A DNA stretch of 64,000 bases from a virus, in IMG/VR virus record IMGVR_UViG_3300042731_004976, positions 1 through 64,000 of that record. The stretch is one strand, 5' to 3'. The position numbers and the translations under genes are program-made. Shown one piece after another: positions 48,560 to 57,055 of this stretch. Position 1 is the first letter of the stretch, and each line of letters begins with the position of its first letter. The notes beneath the pieces are model-generated. The model saw only the letters and a list, made by a program, of their open reading frames with translations, had not been told where the DNA came from and made no database searches.

Positions 48560-49962
48560 GCTTCAAGTACCAAGCGATCAAGCACGGAGACAGCCACTAC
48601 GTATTGCCGAAGATCGGCGACATGCGAGTGGAGGCCCACGCCTTTCTTTCCGATGCTCTCTATGAGTCGTCAGATGAGGGCCTGTGGAACCAGCTTGCGA
48701 GCGGAGCTTCCTACGAGGGTGTCATCGGAGCCTACGTCATGCCCGACACGCACCTGGGCTTCGGAGTTCCGGTAGGTAGCGTCATCGTCACCGAGAACAC
48801 CATCATCCAGGCAGGCTCCGGCTACGACATCTCGTGCGGCGTCGTCTACATGAAGGTTCCGGGGCTCAAAGCCCGAGGCGTGCGTGGCTGGTACGATCGC
48901 GAGCGCTGGATTCGAGAAGTCGAGAAGCGGGTAGCTACGGGTGTGGGTTCCAACCGCCCCAAGCTGATGCCCAAGTTCTCGGTGAAGAAGAGCGACGAGA
49001 TCTTCCACCAGGGGGCCAAGGCTCTCGGAGTCTCGGCTGATGTGTGTGAACGCCAGTTCATCGAGGTCCCCAGCGATACAGATCCTTCGAGGATCGAGAA
49101 GGCCTACGCAAAGTCCCTCGATCAGCTCGGAAGCGTGGGAGGGGGAAATCACTTCGTCGAGATGCAAGTCGATCGCGACACGGGCGAGGTCTTCGTCATG
49201 GTTCACTGCGGCTCCCGCGGCTATGGCTGGCAGGTCGCCAACCACTTCTTCTACGAGGGTGCGCTTGCTCGCGGTCTTCCCACGAATCGCCGAGAGGACT
49301 CGTGGCTCTACGCAGACGAGCCCCTCGGGAAGGACTACTGGGCCCTTCACAACACGGCTGCCAACTACGCCGTGGCCAACCGACACATCATCGTTCGTGG
49401 CGTCCAGGAGGCCCTCCAGGAGGTTTTCGGGGTTGAGGGTGAGGTCTACTACGAGATCAGCCACAACCTCGTGCAGGAGGAGACTCTGGTCCTCCCCGAC
49501 GGGACTCAGAAGAAAGGCTTCGTGCACAGGAAGGGCGCGACACGTGCGTTCCCGGCCGGACACCCGGACTTGAAGGGTACGAAGTGGGAGTCCACGGGGC
49601 ACCCCTGTCTGATTCCCGGCTCGATGTACGAGGGGGCAGCGATCCTCTTTCCGAAGCAAGGCGCCTACAAGTCTGGGTGCTCCGTCAACCACGGTTCTGG
49701 TCGTCTCATGGCTCGGGGAAAAGCACGGAAGACCCTCGGGCACAAGCAGGCACGCATCGACGAGGAGATGCGTACGGTCAAGCGTACATTCAACGGTGTT
49801 CAGATCGAAGGGATTGTCGGAAACACCAAGAAGACCCCCATCGACGAGTGTGGGCACGTCTACAAGGATCTGGACGAGGTGCTTGCTGTCCTGGAGGACA
49901 ACGGCATCGCAGAGGTGCGCCACCGGCTCTATCCGGTGGCCAACATCAAGGGAACGGACTGA
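48556..49962 (+). CDS. rtcB: RtcB-type RNA ligase (468 aa)
   Basis: All the metal and GTP-binding signatures are present: SGYDISCG (Asp/Cys), GGGNHFVE, MVHCGSRG, EISHN and the guanylylated His of NHGSGRLMARGK. RtcB joins RNA 2',3'-cyclic phosphate or 3'-phosphate ends to 5'-OH ends using GTP and Mn2+. In a phage it could repair tRNAs cut by host anticodon nucleases. It starts by ATGA overlap and is joined to the Nudix gene by TGATG, so the two are co-translated. Confidence 0.92.
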   Translation: MSFKYQAIKHGDSHYVLPKIGDMRVEAHAFLSDALYESSDEGLWNQLASGASYEGVIGAYVMPDTHLGFGVPVGSVIVTENTIIQAGSGYDISCGVVYMKVPGLKARGVRGWYDRERWIREVEKRVATGVGSNRPKLMPKFSVKKSDEIFHQGAKALGVSADVCERQFIEVPSDTDPSRIEKAYAKSLDQLGSVGGGNHFVEMQVDRDTGEVFVMVHCGSRGYGWQVANHFFYEGALARGLPTNRREDSWLYADEPLGKDYWALHNTAANYAVANRHIIVRGVQEALQEVFGVEGEVYYEISHNLVQEETLVLPDGTQKKGFVHRKGATRAFPAGHPDLKGTKWESTGHPCLIPGSMYEGAAILFPKQGAYKSGCSVNHGSGRLMARGKARKTLGHKQARIDEEMRTVKRTFNGVQIEGIVGNTKKTPIDECGHVYKDLDEVLAVLEDNGIAEVRHRLYPVANIKGTD

Positions 49963-50567
49963 TGAACGGGGAAGCGAAGGAAGAGGAATGTAAGAAGCGC
50001 GGTTGGTTCTGCCAAGACGGCTACGGACCTCACCGACGCTGGGGTTCCTTTTGCCCCTGTCCCCCAAACGCTCCAGAGGCGATGCCAGACTTCAATCGCT
50101 TGGCTCACTTCAAGAGGACAGGTCGAGACGACCTGTACGAGGGCTGTGAGCGTCAGTACATGAAGAAGATCACTGCTGCGGTCGCCATCATCACGCAAGA
50201 AGAGAACGGCAAGACGAAGATCTTGGGCGTGTCTCGGAAGGACGACCACGAAGCATGGGGACTCCCTGGAGGATCCATCGAAGAAGGCGAAACCCCCGAA
50301 GACGCCATGGTGCGTGAGGTACGAGAGGAAACAGGGCTGATCGTCTCCGAGGCTCGGAAGGTGTTCGTACGCATCGACGACTGGGGCGTTGCTGCTGCTG
50401 CGTTCGAGGTTCTGGAATGTTTCGGGGAGCCGCGCACGGTCGAGCAGGGCCTGGTCCGATGGCTCGACCTCAACGAGCTGATTGAAGAAAAGGCTCCTTT
50501 CCGAGAGTACAACGCCCGGCTATTCCACCGTCTCGGCTGGATGGTAGACTCGGGAGCATGTCCCTAG
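49962..50567 (+). CDS. Nudix hydrolase with N-terminal Cys-rich part (201 aa)
   Basis: Residues 103-125 form a complete Nudix box (GGSIEEGETPEDAMVREV, then REETGL). Such enzymes cleave nucleoside diphosphate compounds (NTPs, NAD, ADP-ribose, RNA caps). The first 60 residues hold five Cys (CKKRGWFCQ, CPCPPNAP), which is not usual for the family and may bind zinc or set the substrate. It is coupled to RtcB upstream and overlaps the lysin downstream by 10 bases. Substrate unknown. Confidence 0.85.
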   Translation: MNGEAKEEECKKRGWFCQDGYGPHRRWGSFCPCPPNAPEAMPDFNRLAHFKRTGRDDLYEGCERQYMKKITAAVAIITQEENGKTKILGVSRKDDHEAWGLPGGSIEEGETPEDAMVREVREETGLIVSEARKVFVRIDDWGVAAAAFEVLECFGEPRTVEQGLVRWLDLNELIEEKAPFREYNARLFHRLGWMVDSGACP

Positions 50568-51913
50568 ACAGCTACCAGGATCGAATCAAGTGGGGCTCGT
50601 ACTCGAAGTACGAAGGTCCCTGGACCAAGGGAGTTTTCCACTTCAACGTTGGAGACAACCCAGACTTCACACGCAAGCAGCTCGCTGTCCTTACTGCTAC
50701 CGAAGGTGGGCGATACGGCGCGATCAACATGTACGATCGCTGCATCGTCTCCGTTGGTTTGATCCAGTGGTGCGAAGCGGCCAACTTGTACCTCGTGAGC
50801 AAAATGCTCGGGCGCATCGCGGCTGCGGGCAACTACGAAACGCTTCGTGCCTACATCAAGATGATCGGCCCGGATGCGGACTTCCGAAAGAATTCCAGAG
50901 ACCAGTGGCGTTTCTTCCTCGAAGAGAAGGAAGTCGACTCGAAGGCACTGCAACGGGAGCTATTCTTCGCCGGAGGCTCCGGGCTCAGAGGACAGTGGAC
51001 TAAGGAGCAACGAACCCACGCTGAGCGTGTGTGTGCTCTCCTCAGCATGATGTGGCAAGAGCCGTCATTTCGAAAGGCTCAGGAGGACTACACGGGAGAG
51101 CGCTTGCTCGGTTTCGCGATGGCGAAGTCGAAAAAGATCCTGTTTCCAGAAAACTTCCCGACTGGGGGTTGGGACGGCGCTCTTCGGGCCGCGTTCACAT
51201 CCTTCGCTGCCAACCTTCCCGCCGTGGCGGATGAACACTTTCGTATTGCTTACGAGAAGGCGGGAGACGCCTCCATCGAAGACCTGACGATTGAAGCTCT
51301 TCGCGAGATGACCTTCGGCCCTGGTATCTCGATCTACCCTCATCGCTACAATGCCATCCGCCCTGTCTTGGAGAAGCAGTTCGGCATCGATCTCCCCGAT
51401 TTCGCCAAGGAGCTGGAGCAGTTCGAGTACCAAAATCCTTGGGCCGAGCTGTATCCAACGGTAGCTCACTTTCAGACAGCTCTGCTGGAGTTGGGCATCT
51501 ACGATCTAGGCCCTAGCGGGGCAGACAACAAGATGGGGAAGCTCACCAAGGCAGCCATCGCTCAGTTCGAGGAGGATCACAATCTACCTGTGGATGGCAA
51601 ACCTGACCGCAAGTTCGCCGAAGCCCTTCGCGACGCGGTCAACGAAGCACGTGAAAACGGTCTTGCTGCCAACGCCAGCACCGACGTGGAAGAAGAAGTT
51701 CCGGAGGAGGACCCCTTCGACGCTCCGGATCCAGACGTTCCCGACGTGATGTCCATTCCGGACCCAAGACCCCCGGGAGACGGACATAGTACCCCTCCCC
51801 CTCCAACAAGCGAACCTGTACCAAAGAAGTCGTCGGGGGCTGCCAAGACCACAGGCATCGTGGTATTCGTGGTGGGCTTGCTCGGAGCGCTATGGAAGCT
51901 CTTCAGTGAGTAG
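50558..51913 (+). CDS. Endolysin-like protein with peptidoglycan-binding domain and C-terminal TM helix (451 aa)
   Basis: The N-terminal domain (about 30-290, with VLTATEGGRYGAINMYDRCI holding E49 and D60) looks like a muramidase- or chitosanase-type glycosidase. Residues about 300-360 (FQTALLELGIYDLGPSG...KAAIAQFEEDHNLPVDGKPD) are a PG_binding_1 repeat. A Pro/Asp-rich linker leads to a TM helix at 430-447 (TGIVVFVVGLLGALWKLF). Endolysins rarely end in a membrane anchor, so it may be virion-associated or membrane-held until lysis. The catalytic class is an inference. Confidence 0.65.
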   Translation: MSLDSYQDRIKWGSYSKYEGPWTKGVFHFNVGDNPDFTRKQLAVLTATEGGRYGAINMYDRCIVSVGLIQWCEAANLYLVSKMLGRIAAAGNYETLRAYIKMIGPDADFRKNSRDQWRFFLEEKEVDSKALQRELFFAGGSGLRGQWTKEQRTHAERVCALLSMMWQEPSFRKAQEDYTGERLLGFAMAKSKKILFPENFPTGGWDGALRAAFTSFAANLPAVADEHFRIAYEKAGDASIEDLTIEALREMTFGPGISIYPHRYNAIRPVLEKQFGIDLPDFAKELEQFEYQNPWAELYPTVAHFQTALLELGIYDLGPSGADNKMGKLTKAAIAQFEEDHNLPVDGKPDRKFAEALRDAVNEARENGLAANASTDVEEEVPEEDPFDAPDPDVPDVMSIPDPRPPGDGHSTPPPPTSEPVPKKSSGAAKTTGIVVFVVGLLGALWKLFSE

Positions 51914-51929
51914 CGAAAGGACGATGGAC

Positions 51930-52232
51930 ATGAGCACGGACGCCAAGGATCTGAGGAACGAAAACGATCGCGTACAGCTTCTCCAAAACCTGTACGGGAT
52001 GATTGGCGAGGTGAATAGCGCGGCGTACTTCGCTGCCCAGTTCGCAAAGGCGACTCTCGAAGGAGCTACTCCTCAGAGCGTCAAGACCAGCGGTCCTGAC
52101 TACAACGTGTTGAAGTTGGGGTTGCAGGCTCTAGAGGCCGCAACGGCGGCGGCCGTGGCGATTAACGATCTGAGCGAGAAAGCGGTTCGCCTTTCTCAGG
52201 AGATTCGGAATGGGCAACAACTCAACGAGTAA
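51930..52232 (+). CDS. Helical hypothetical protein (100 aa)
   Basis: ATG 51930 is 8 bases after AAAGGA; ATG 51924 and GTG 51906 are also in frame. All-helical and Ala-rich (NSAAYFAAQFAKATLEGATP; LEAATAAAVAINDLSEKAVR). It lies between lysin and methyltransferase genes. Function unknown. Confidence 0.55.
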   Translation: MSTDAKDLRNENDRVQLLQNLYGMIGEVNSAAYFAAQFAKATLEGATPQSVKTSGPDYNVLKLGLQALEAATAAAVAINDLSEKAVRLSQEIRNGQQLNE

Positions 52233-52374
52233 CTTCGAGGAGTACCTGAAGTCCGACCCAAGAGCAGTAGAGCGCTTGAATCAGGTCTGCGACGTTCCGG
52301 AGAGTGTCGATGGCGAAAGCACACGCCCGCCCGCCCCGCGAAAAAAAGAAAGCACCCCCGCTCGACCCGAGTAA
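52210..52374 (+). CDS. Small protein overlapping the methyltransferase start (54 aa)
   Basis: ATG after the strong TCAGGAGATTCGGA. The product (GNNSTSNFEEYLKSDPRAVE...) has a short helix and a Pro/Lys tail. Its last 65 bases overlap the methyltransferase gene in another frame, so the tail codons serve both genes. Confidence 0.5.
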   Translation: MGNNSTSNFEEYLKSDPRAVERLNQVCDVPESVDGESTRPPAPRKKESTPARPE

Positions 52375-53506
52375 CAGGATCTTTTCGGGTCCTTGTCTGA
52401 ACCACCTGCGTCTCTTCCCTGACAACAGCATAGATGCCGTTGTCATGGATCCTCCGTACGGCTTGGGTACGAAGGAGCCGACGCTAGACGAGATCCTCGC
52501 GTACCTACAGGGAGCGGACCTCGATACAGGCGGGGATTTCATGAGCACGGATTGGGAGATCCCGTCCGTACTCGTATGGCGAGAGCTGTACCGAGTTCTC
52601 AAACCCGGAGGGTACGTGCTGACGTTCGGAGGGACTCGAACGTGGGACTTGATCAGCTTGGGTGCGCGAGCAGCGAGTTTCGAGTATCGAGACTCGATCC
52701 CGAACATCTTCCCCGACCTTCCTGGCTTCCTGTGGCTCTACGCCCAGGGACGAGCCAAGATGAGCTTGGCGAACACGCTCGCAAAGAAAGCCACCAAGGA
52801 AGAACAAGAGGCGTGGAAGGGGCTCGACGTTGGGCTGAAGCCTGCTTGGGAACCGATCTTGATGTATCGCAAACCTCTCGAAGGTTCGATACTCGACAAC
52901 CTACGGAAGTGGGGTACCGGAGCACTCAACATCGACGGTACGCGGGTCTTCACTGATTGGAATGAGCCCGACCGCTCTGACAGTTGGAAGCGTAGCGGGC
53001 ACACTAAGAAGCCGGATGCGAAGAAGATCGCAGCTCCTCCGGGACAGGGCATCAACCTACATCCGCTCGGCAGGTGGCCTCCAAACGTAATCTTCGTTCA
53101 CGCTCCCGAATGCAAAGAGATCGATGCGGCTTCGGAGAAATGGAAATGCGCTCCGGGGTGTCCCGTAGAGGACCTCGACGAGGGCACACGCAGGTTCTTT
53201 CCACGGCTACCTCCCTTCCAGTACGAGGGCAAAGTGAGCCGGAAGGAAGCGACCCTAGATGGGGAGCTGAAGAACGATCACTTGACCAAGAAGCCCGTGG
53301 CCGTGATGAAGCGGTTGGTTACTCTTGTTACCCCTCCCGCTGGGTTGGTCCTAGACCCTTACTGCGGATCTGGGTCGACGCTTCACGCCGCCGTCGAGGC
53401 AGGCTTCCGGTTCTGTGGTATTGAGAAGGATCCGGAGTCGTTCAAGACGTCCGTGAAGCGAATTCAACTGGTGGCTGCCCGTCAGGGGCGCATCTGGAAA
53501 CAGTAG
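52310..53506 (+). CDS. DNA methyltransferase, N4/N6 amino class (398 aa)
   Basis: Catalytic motif IV DPPY is at 47-50 and the S-adenosylmethionine motif DPYCGSGSTLHA near 348, so the order is catalytic first, as in beta-class N4-cytosine/N6-adenine enzymes. VWRELYRVLKPGGYVLTFGG and the final GIEKDPES are also typical. It probably protects phage DNA from host restriction. No partner restriction enzyme is seen. The recognition site cannot be read from sequence. ATG 52310 (after GGAGAG) is preferred to GTG 52304. Confidence 0.88.
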   Translation: MAKAHARPPREKKKAPPLDPSNRIFSGPCLNHLRLFPDNSIDAVVMDPPYGLGTKEPTLDEILAYLQGADLDTGGDFMSTDWEIPSVLVWRELYRVLKPGGYVLTFGGTRTWDLISLGARAASFEYRDSIPNIFPDLPGFLWLYAQGRAKMSLANTLAKKATKEEQEAWKGLDVGLKPAWEPILMYRKPLEGSILDNLRKWGTGALNIDGTRVFTDWNEPDRSDSWKRSGHTKKPDAKKIAAPPGQGINLHPLGRWPPNVIFVHAPECKEIDAASEKWKCAPGCPVEDLDEGTRRFFPRLPPFQYEGKVSRKEATLDGELKNDHLTKKPVAVMKRLVTLVTPPAGLVLDPYCGSGSTLHAAVEAGFRFCGIEKDPESFKTSVKRIQLVAARQGRIWKQ

Positions 53507-53519
53507 GAGGCAGCAGAAG

Positions 53520-53723
53520 ATGAAGGGCTTCCCCATACACACGAAATCCGACGAAGGACCAAAAGTCGAGCCGAATCGCTATCAACGCCGTGCGCAAGCT
53601 GCCTTGGATCGGAAGGAGCACCGCAAGACGGTCAAGGCGTTGGAACGTCAGGCGAAGGTCGCTTACGAACGAACACGGTTGGTCTCAAAGGAGGAGGCTG
53701 AAACCGACTACGACTTCGGGTAA
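53520..53723 (+). CDS. Small basic protein (67 aa)
   Basis: ATG after AGTAGGAGGCAGCAGAAG. Strongly basic helix (RRAQAALDRKEHRKTVKALE) with an acidic end. Possibly nucleic-acid binding. The next gene starts 5 bases downstream. Confidence 0.6.
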   Translation: MKGFPIHTKSDEGPKVEPNRYQRRAQAALDRKEHRKTVKALERQAKVAYERTRLVSKEEAETDYDFG

Positions 53724-53728
53724 CCTGT

Positions 53729-54100
53729 ATGCCCATGCACGCCCTTGCATCAGCTGCCGACTCCGGAGGGGGAGCTGTCGATGGGATCTCGGAGCTAGCC
53801 AAGCAAGGGGTCCTAGGGCTCGTAGCCAGTCTTCTCATCCTCGCGCTCATTTGGGTCACGAAGAACTGGAAGACTTCGATGGAAGATCGTCTTGCAGACG
53901 CCAAGGGCTACGGTGCAGATCTCAAGGCTATCAACGACGCGGCTACAAATCTCGTCGTCGAAACGAACAGATCGTCAGACGCGCTACGCACCACGTGCGT
54001 GGAGTTGAAGGCCGATGTGACAGGGACCAAAGAAGAACTGGGGAAGCTTCGCGAAAGACAGGCGGAGTTCATTGCAGCCGCAAAAGGACTCAACGGGTGA
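53729..54100 (+). CDS. Putative holin or membrane protein, one TM and coiled coil (123 aa)
   Basis: Residues 27-46 form one TM helix (GVLGLVASLLILALIWVTKN), followed by a charged helical tail with heptads (VELKADVTGTKEELGKLRER). Topology and position close to the lysin suggest a holin or lysis regulator. GTGA coupling to the next gene. Not proven. Confidence 0.5.
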   Translation: MPMHALASAADSGGGAVDGISELAKQGVLGLVASLLILALIWVTKNWKTSMEDRLADAKGYGADLKAINDAATNLVVETNRSSDALRTTCVELKADVTGTKEELGKLRERQAEFIAAAKGLNG

Positions 54101-54348
54101 TCGCCATGAGTTTCGCTTCCTGGTTCAAGGATTGGCTTACCCTGGGTTCACGCTCCAACGATGTGATCCGAGAGTTGGAAGAGCAGCGGCGGCGCGCTGC
54201 GGCAGTGAGGATGGATATGGAACGCGCCGCAGGCGATCAAGCGGACCGCCGGACGAAAATGCGTGCTACATTCCATCCGGAGGAAGCTGATGACGGACAA
54301 AAGATCAAAATCCCCCACCGACCCGAGTTCAAGTCCTCCGCAGGATGA
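54097..54348 (+). CDS. Small basic amphipathic protein (83 aa)
   Basis: GTG 54097 has AAAAGGA at 8 bases and a GTGA overlap; ATG 54106 is the alternative. Residues 5-15 (FASWFKDWLTLG) are amphipathic, followed by a basic helix (IRELEEQRRRAAAVRMDMER). It overlaps the next gene by 59 bases. Possibly membrane-associated and linked with the lysis cluster. Unknown. Confidence 0.5.
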   Translation: MIAMSFASWFKDWLTLGSRSNDVIRELEEQRRRAAAVRMDMERAAGDQADRRTKMRATFHPEEADDGQKIKIPHRPEFKSSAG

Positions 54349-55243
54349 ATCCGCCTCGAAGATCGAATCGGTACCGTCCCAGAAAGCCTCTTCCGTATCC
54401 GGATCACATCGTTTCGATCTGAGCAAGACGTTGAGCACGAGTGTCGCTGCGGAGAGCATCGCCTCCGGCAAGAAGACTATGACGGAGCGCGCAGAAGAGA
54501 AGGCCAAGACCGTCATGCCTATGCCAAAGCCTATCAGAGGGGCTCCGGTTGCAGTTCCCGCGAGCCCTCCTCCGCCGGACGAGAAAGCTCCCAAGGAGGA
54601 TCGAGTCTCTCTCGTCGAGTCCGGAGAAGAAGATGCGACGCAGGGGATGAACACGTTCACGCACTACGCGGACACGATCACTGACGCACTCTTTTACATC
54701 ATCGGAGTTTTCGACAAGGCTACCGCAAGGATCAACCTCGGGGTTGGACTGCTGTTCCTAGTAGTGGCTGGTCAGTCTGTTCTCCTCTACCGCTTCGAAG
54801 GTGCACTCGCTGACCAGAAGATAGATCGAAAGAAGAACAAAGAGCTTCTCGTTGAGCTTCAGAAGCTCAAAGACGAGTTGGTGACGGTGAAGACCGACGC
54901 GAAAGAAACCAAAGAGAGTGTGGCCGAGGTCAAGGAAGCCGCAGATCAAAAAGCAAACATCGACATCGAGGTCGATGAGACGGGCGCTGCGAAGGTTGTG
55001 ATTCTTCCGAAGACGTACAAGGCGAAGGTAACCGAGGCGAAGAAGTCCAAAGCGTCCAAGAAGCGCAAGTCGTCCTCCTCCTTCTCAGCACCTCCTGCCC
55101 CGAAGCCTGCTCATAAGGTGGTGGAAGCTCCGTCACCGAAGGCTATCGAGATTCCGCTGAAGCTGCCTCCGGGAGCGCGTGTGGTAGACGCGCCCGAGTC
55201 TGTCGTTCAGCCGCCGATGGCGGAAAAAACGCCGAAGAAGTAG
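54290..55243 (+). CDS. Membrane protein with long disordered and coiled-coil parts (317 aa)
   Basis: ATG after a perfect CCGGAGGAAGCTG. Residues 1-120 are disordered (Ser/Pro/Lys). One TM helix lies at about 155-177 (INLGVGLLFLVVAGQSVLLY). A coiled coil follows (185-235, KKNKELLVELQKLKDELVTV) and a Lys/Pro-rich C terminus. Its form resembles envelope-spanning phage proteins (spanin-like or TonB-like linker), but no lipobox is present. The last gene before a promoter. Confidence 0.55.
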   Translation: MTDKRSKSPTDPSSSPPQDESASKIESVPSQKASSVSGSHRFDLSKTLSTSVAAESIASGKKTMTERAEEKAKTVMPMPKPIRGAPVAVPASPPPPDEKAPKEDRVSLVESGEEDATQGMNTFTHYADTITDALFYIIGVFDKATARINLGVGLLFLVVAGQSVLLYRFEGALADQKIDRKKNKELLVELQKLKDELVTVKTDAKETKESVAEVKEAADQKANIDIEVDETGAAKVVILPKTYKAKVTEAKKSKASKKRKSSSSFSAPPAPKPAHKVVEAPSPKAIEIPLKLPPGARVVDAPESVVQPPMAEKTPKK

Positions 55244-55248
55244 CCCCA

Positions 55249-55277
55249 TTGGCTATCCGATAAGTATGTGATAGCTT
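55249..55277 (+). promoter_or_regulatory. Sigma70-type promoter, leaderless type
   Basis: TTGGCT (55249-55254), 17-base spacer, TAGCTT (55272-55277). ATG 55288 is 10 bases after the -10. The upstream stop TAG is 5 bases before the -35. Confidence 0.6.
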
Positions 55278-55287
55278 CCGGCAACAC

Positions 55288-55785
55288 ATGCCGCAAGCTG
55301 GTTTCACAAGCGCTCCGGTTTTGACTCCCGAGGCGATCGATGAGGTCGAGATGTGGGCGCAAGCCGCCCTGGAAGACGATCCCGACGACGCTCTCGCGAA
55401 GATCTCCCTTGCTCTCGTTCAGGAGAACAGGGAGCTACGCATGTTTCTTCATAGAGATGCGGACGGTCAGCTATCGATCTTGCAGAAGGTTCAGCTTGAG
55501 AACGAGCGCTTGGAGAAGAAGCTGCGCGACCAGGAAGATATTATCGGGCGTCGATCCAAGGAACTTCGGGAGAAGAGCCAAGAGCTGAGCGGGTTGAAAC
55601 AGCGTTTGGATCGCTACACGAAGATCCTACACAAGGTAGAGGTCCTGTTGCACATCGCTCGAACGCGCATGGCGGATGACGGCAGCATCGACCACGGAGG
55701 TCCGGAAGAGATCGGACGCCTCATGGGGTTGGTGGAGAAAGAGTACGACAGAGTGGCAGAACAACAGCAAGGGCCTCAGGGATGA
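55288..55785 (+). CDS. Coiled-coil protein (165 aa)
   Basis: Leaderless ATG. Residues about 45-115 form a long coiled coil (LQKVQLENERLEKKLRDQED). Acidic N terminus. ATGA overlap with the dCTP deaminase gene. Role unknown. Confidence 0.6.
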   Translation: MPQAGFTSAPVLTPEAIDEVEMWAQAALEDDPDDALAKISLALVQENRELRMFLHRDADGQLSILQKVQLENERLEKKLRDQEDIIGRRSKELREKSQELSGLKQRLDRYTKILHKVEVLLHIARTRMADDGSIDHGGPEEIGRLMGLVEKEYDRVAEQQQGPQG

Positions 55786-56336
55786 TTCTATCAGACGGTG
55801 ACATCGAGACTCGCTTGGAGAGCGGAGACCTCGTCATACACCCCTTGATCAATTCCAAGTTACAGGTCCAACCAGCGAGTGTGGACCTTCGACTCGACAA
55901 GAACTTCATACGGGTGCGCAAGTCGCACGTTGGGGTGATTGACTTGGCCGATCCCGTTCAGGAGCTGGACCGCGTCACCACTGAAGACTCCTTCGTAATC
56001 GAGCCGTGGGAGTTCGTGCTCGCTTCTACTGCGGAAACGATTCGCATGCCCAACGATCTTGTGGGGCGTGTCGAGGGACGCAGTAGCTTAGGTCGCTTGG
56101 GTCTCATCATCCACGTCACCGCAGGTTTCGTGGACCCGGGATTCGAGGGACAGATCACATTGGAGATGACGAACTTCAATCCTTCGCCTCTTCGACTTCA
56201 CGTCGGTATGCGAGTCTGTCAGCTCTCGCTGGAGCAGATGACGAGCCCGGCCAAGCGCCCCTACGGAAAAGAACGAGGCAGCAAGTACATCGGAGAGGCT
56301 GCGGTGGGCGCAGTCCCCTCGCGGTACCGGCCCTGA
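55782..56336 (+). CDS. dcd: dCTP deaminase (184 aa)
   Basis: QPASVDLRL near residue 30, VEGRSSLGRLGLIIHVTAGF and DPGFEGQITLEM (catalytic Glu) are the family signatures. The usual Dcd length is about 190. It deaminates dCTP to dUTP (bifunctional forms make dUMP), feeding dTTP synthesis. The palindromic element starts at the base after its stop, so it may be the last gene of this transcript. Confidence 0.9.
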   Translation: MILSDGDIETRLESGDLVIHPLINSKLQVQPASVDLRLDKNFIRVRKSHVGVIDLADPVQELDRVTTEDSFVIEPWEFVLASTAETIRMPNDLVGRVEGRSSLGRLGLIIHVTAGFVDPGFEGQITLEMTNFNPSPLRLHVGMRVCQLSLEQMTSPAKRPYGKERGSKYIGEAAVGAVPSRYRP

Positions 56337-56362
56337 ACCCGATGCGTCCATATGGACGCATC
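56337..56362 (+). repeat. 24-bp palindromic element, copy 2
   Basis: The 24 bases 56337-56360 equal 10963-10986. Here the palindrome is longer, a perfect 22 bp (56341-56362, arms GATGCGTCCAT / ATGGACGCATC). It starts right after a TGA. ACGGACGGAGG and a GTG start follow. Confidence 0.85.
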
Positions 56363-56380
56363 CCACGGACGGAGGAATAG

Positions 56381-57055
56381 GTGAGCCGGTTCTTTCTCGA
56401 CACTGAATTCATCGAAGACGGACAAACCATCGAGTTGATCTCCATCGGAGTCGTTTCGGACGATGGCCATGAGCTGTATCTCTGCAACAGCGATTGCGAT
56501 CTCTCGCGTTCCGGTGATTGGGTACGCGCTCATGTGTTGCCTCACCTGCCGGAGAAGAAGTGGGAGCTACGGAAAGATCCGTGGTTTTCGATGATGCGTC
56601 GTCACAAGGACGCTGGGCATTGCTACTACCTGTCATCACGCCAGTGTAGTCGGGCTCACCTAGTTCGGCCTGCCTACGGAGAAGCGGAGATAGTTCCAAA
56701 GCCTCTGCTGCCCTGGGCGACGAAGCTCGACTTGAGATCGCACTTGTGCGCCTTCATCCAGGAACACACCCCGAAGGGGAACCGTCCCGAGTTCTGGATG
56801 TACCACGGCGCCTACGACTGGGTTGTCGTCTGTCAGCTCTTCGGACGCATGATCGATCTCCCTAGCGGTTGGCCGCACCACTTCATGGACCTGAAGCAAT
56901 TCGCAGTCATGTCCGGAAACGAGCGCCTGATCGAGCAACCCATTCCGAAGCACCACGCCTTGCAGGATGCGCACTGGGTCCGGGACGCCTACCTCGATTG
57001 CTTGAAGCGTGATGCCCAGAAGATGCTCGACTGGGTGAGAATGCAGGAAGCGTGA
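56381..57055 (+). CDS. DEDDh 3'-5' exonuclease (224 aa)
   Basis: GTG 5 bases after ACGGACGGAGG. FLDTEFIEDG (Exo I), YHGAYDWVVV (Exo II) and KHHALQDAHWVRDAY (Exo III, DEDDh type) are present and in order, as in RNase T/oligoribonuclease-type enzymes. It may degrade short RNA or DNA. Residues about 60-115 form a longer insert than in RNase T. GTGA overlap with the next gene. Confidence 0.82.
   Translation: MSRFFLDTEFIEDGQTIELISIGVVSDDGHELYLCNSDCDLSRSGDWVRAHVLPHLPEKKWELRKDPWFSMMRRHKDAGHCYYLSSRQCSRAHLVRPAYGEAEIVPKPLLPWATKLDLRSHLCAFIQEHTPKGNRPEFWMYHGAYDWVVVCQLFGRMIDLPSGWPHHFMDLKQFAVMSGNERLIEQPIPKHHALQDAHWVRDAYLDCLKRDAQKMLDWVRMQEA

Noticed and set aside
48670-50067. 465-codon minus-strand frame over RtcB
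   Set aside because: Antisense to an unmistakable RtcB gene; no protein motif.
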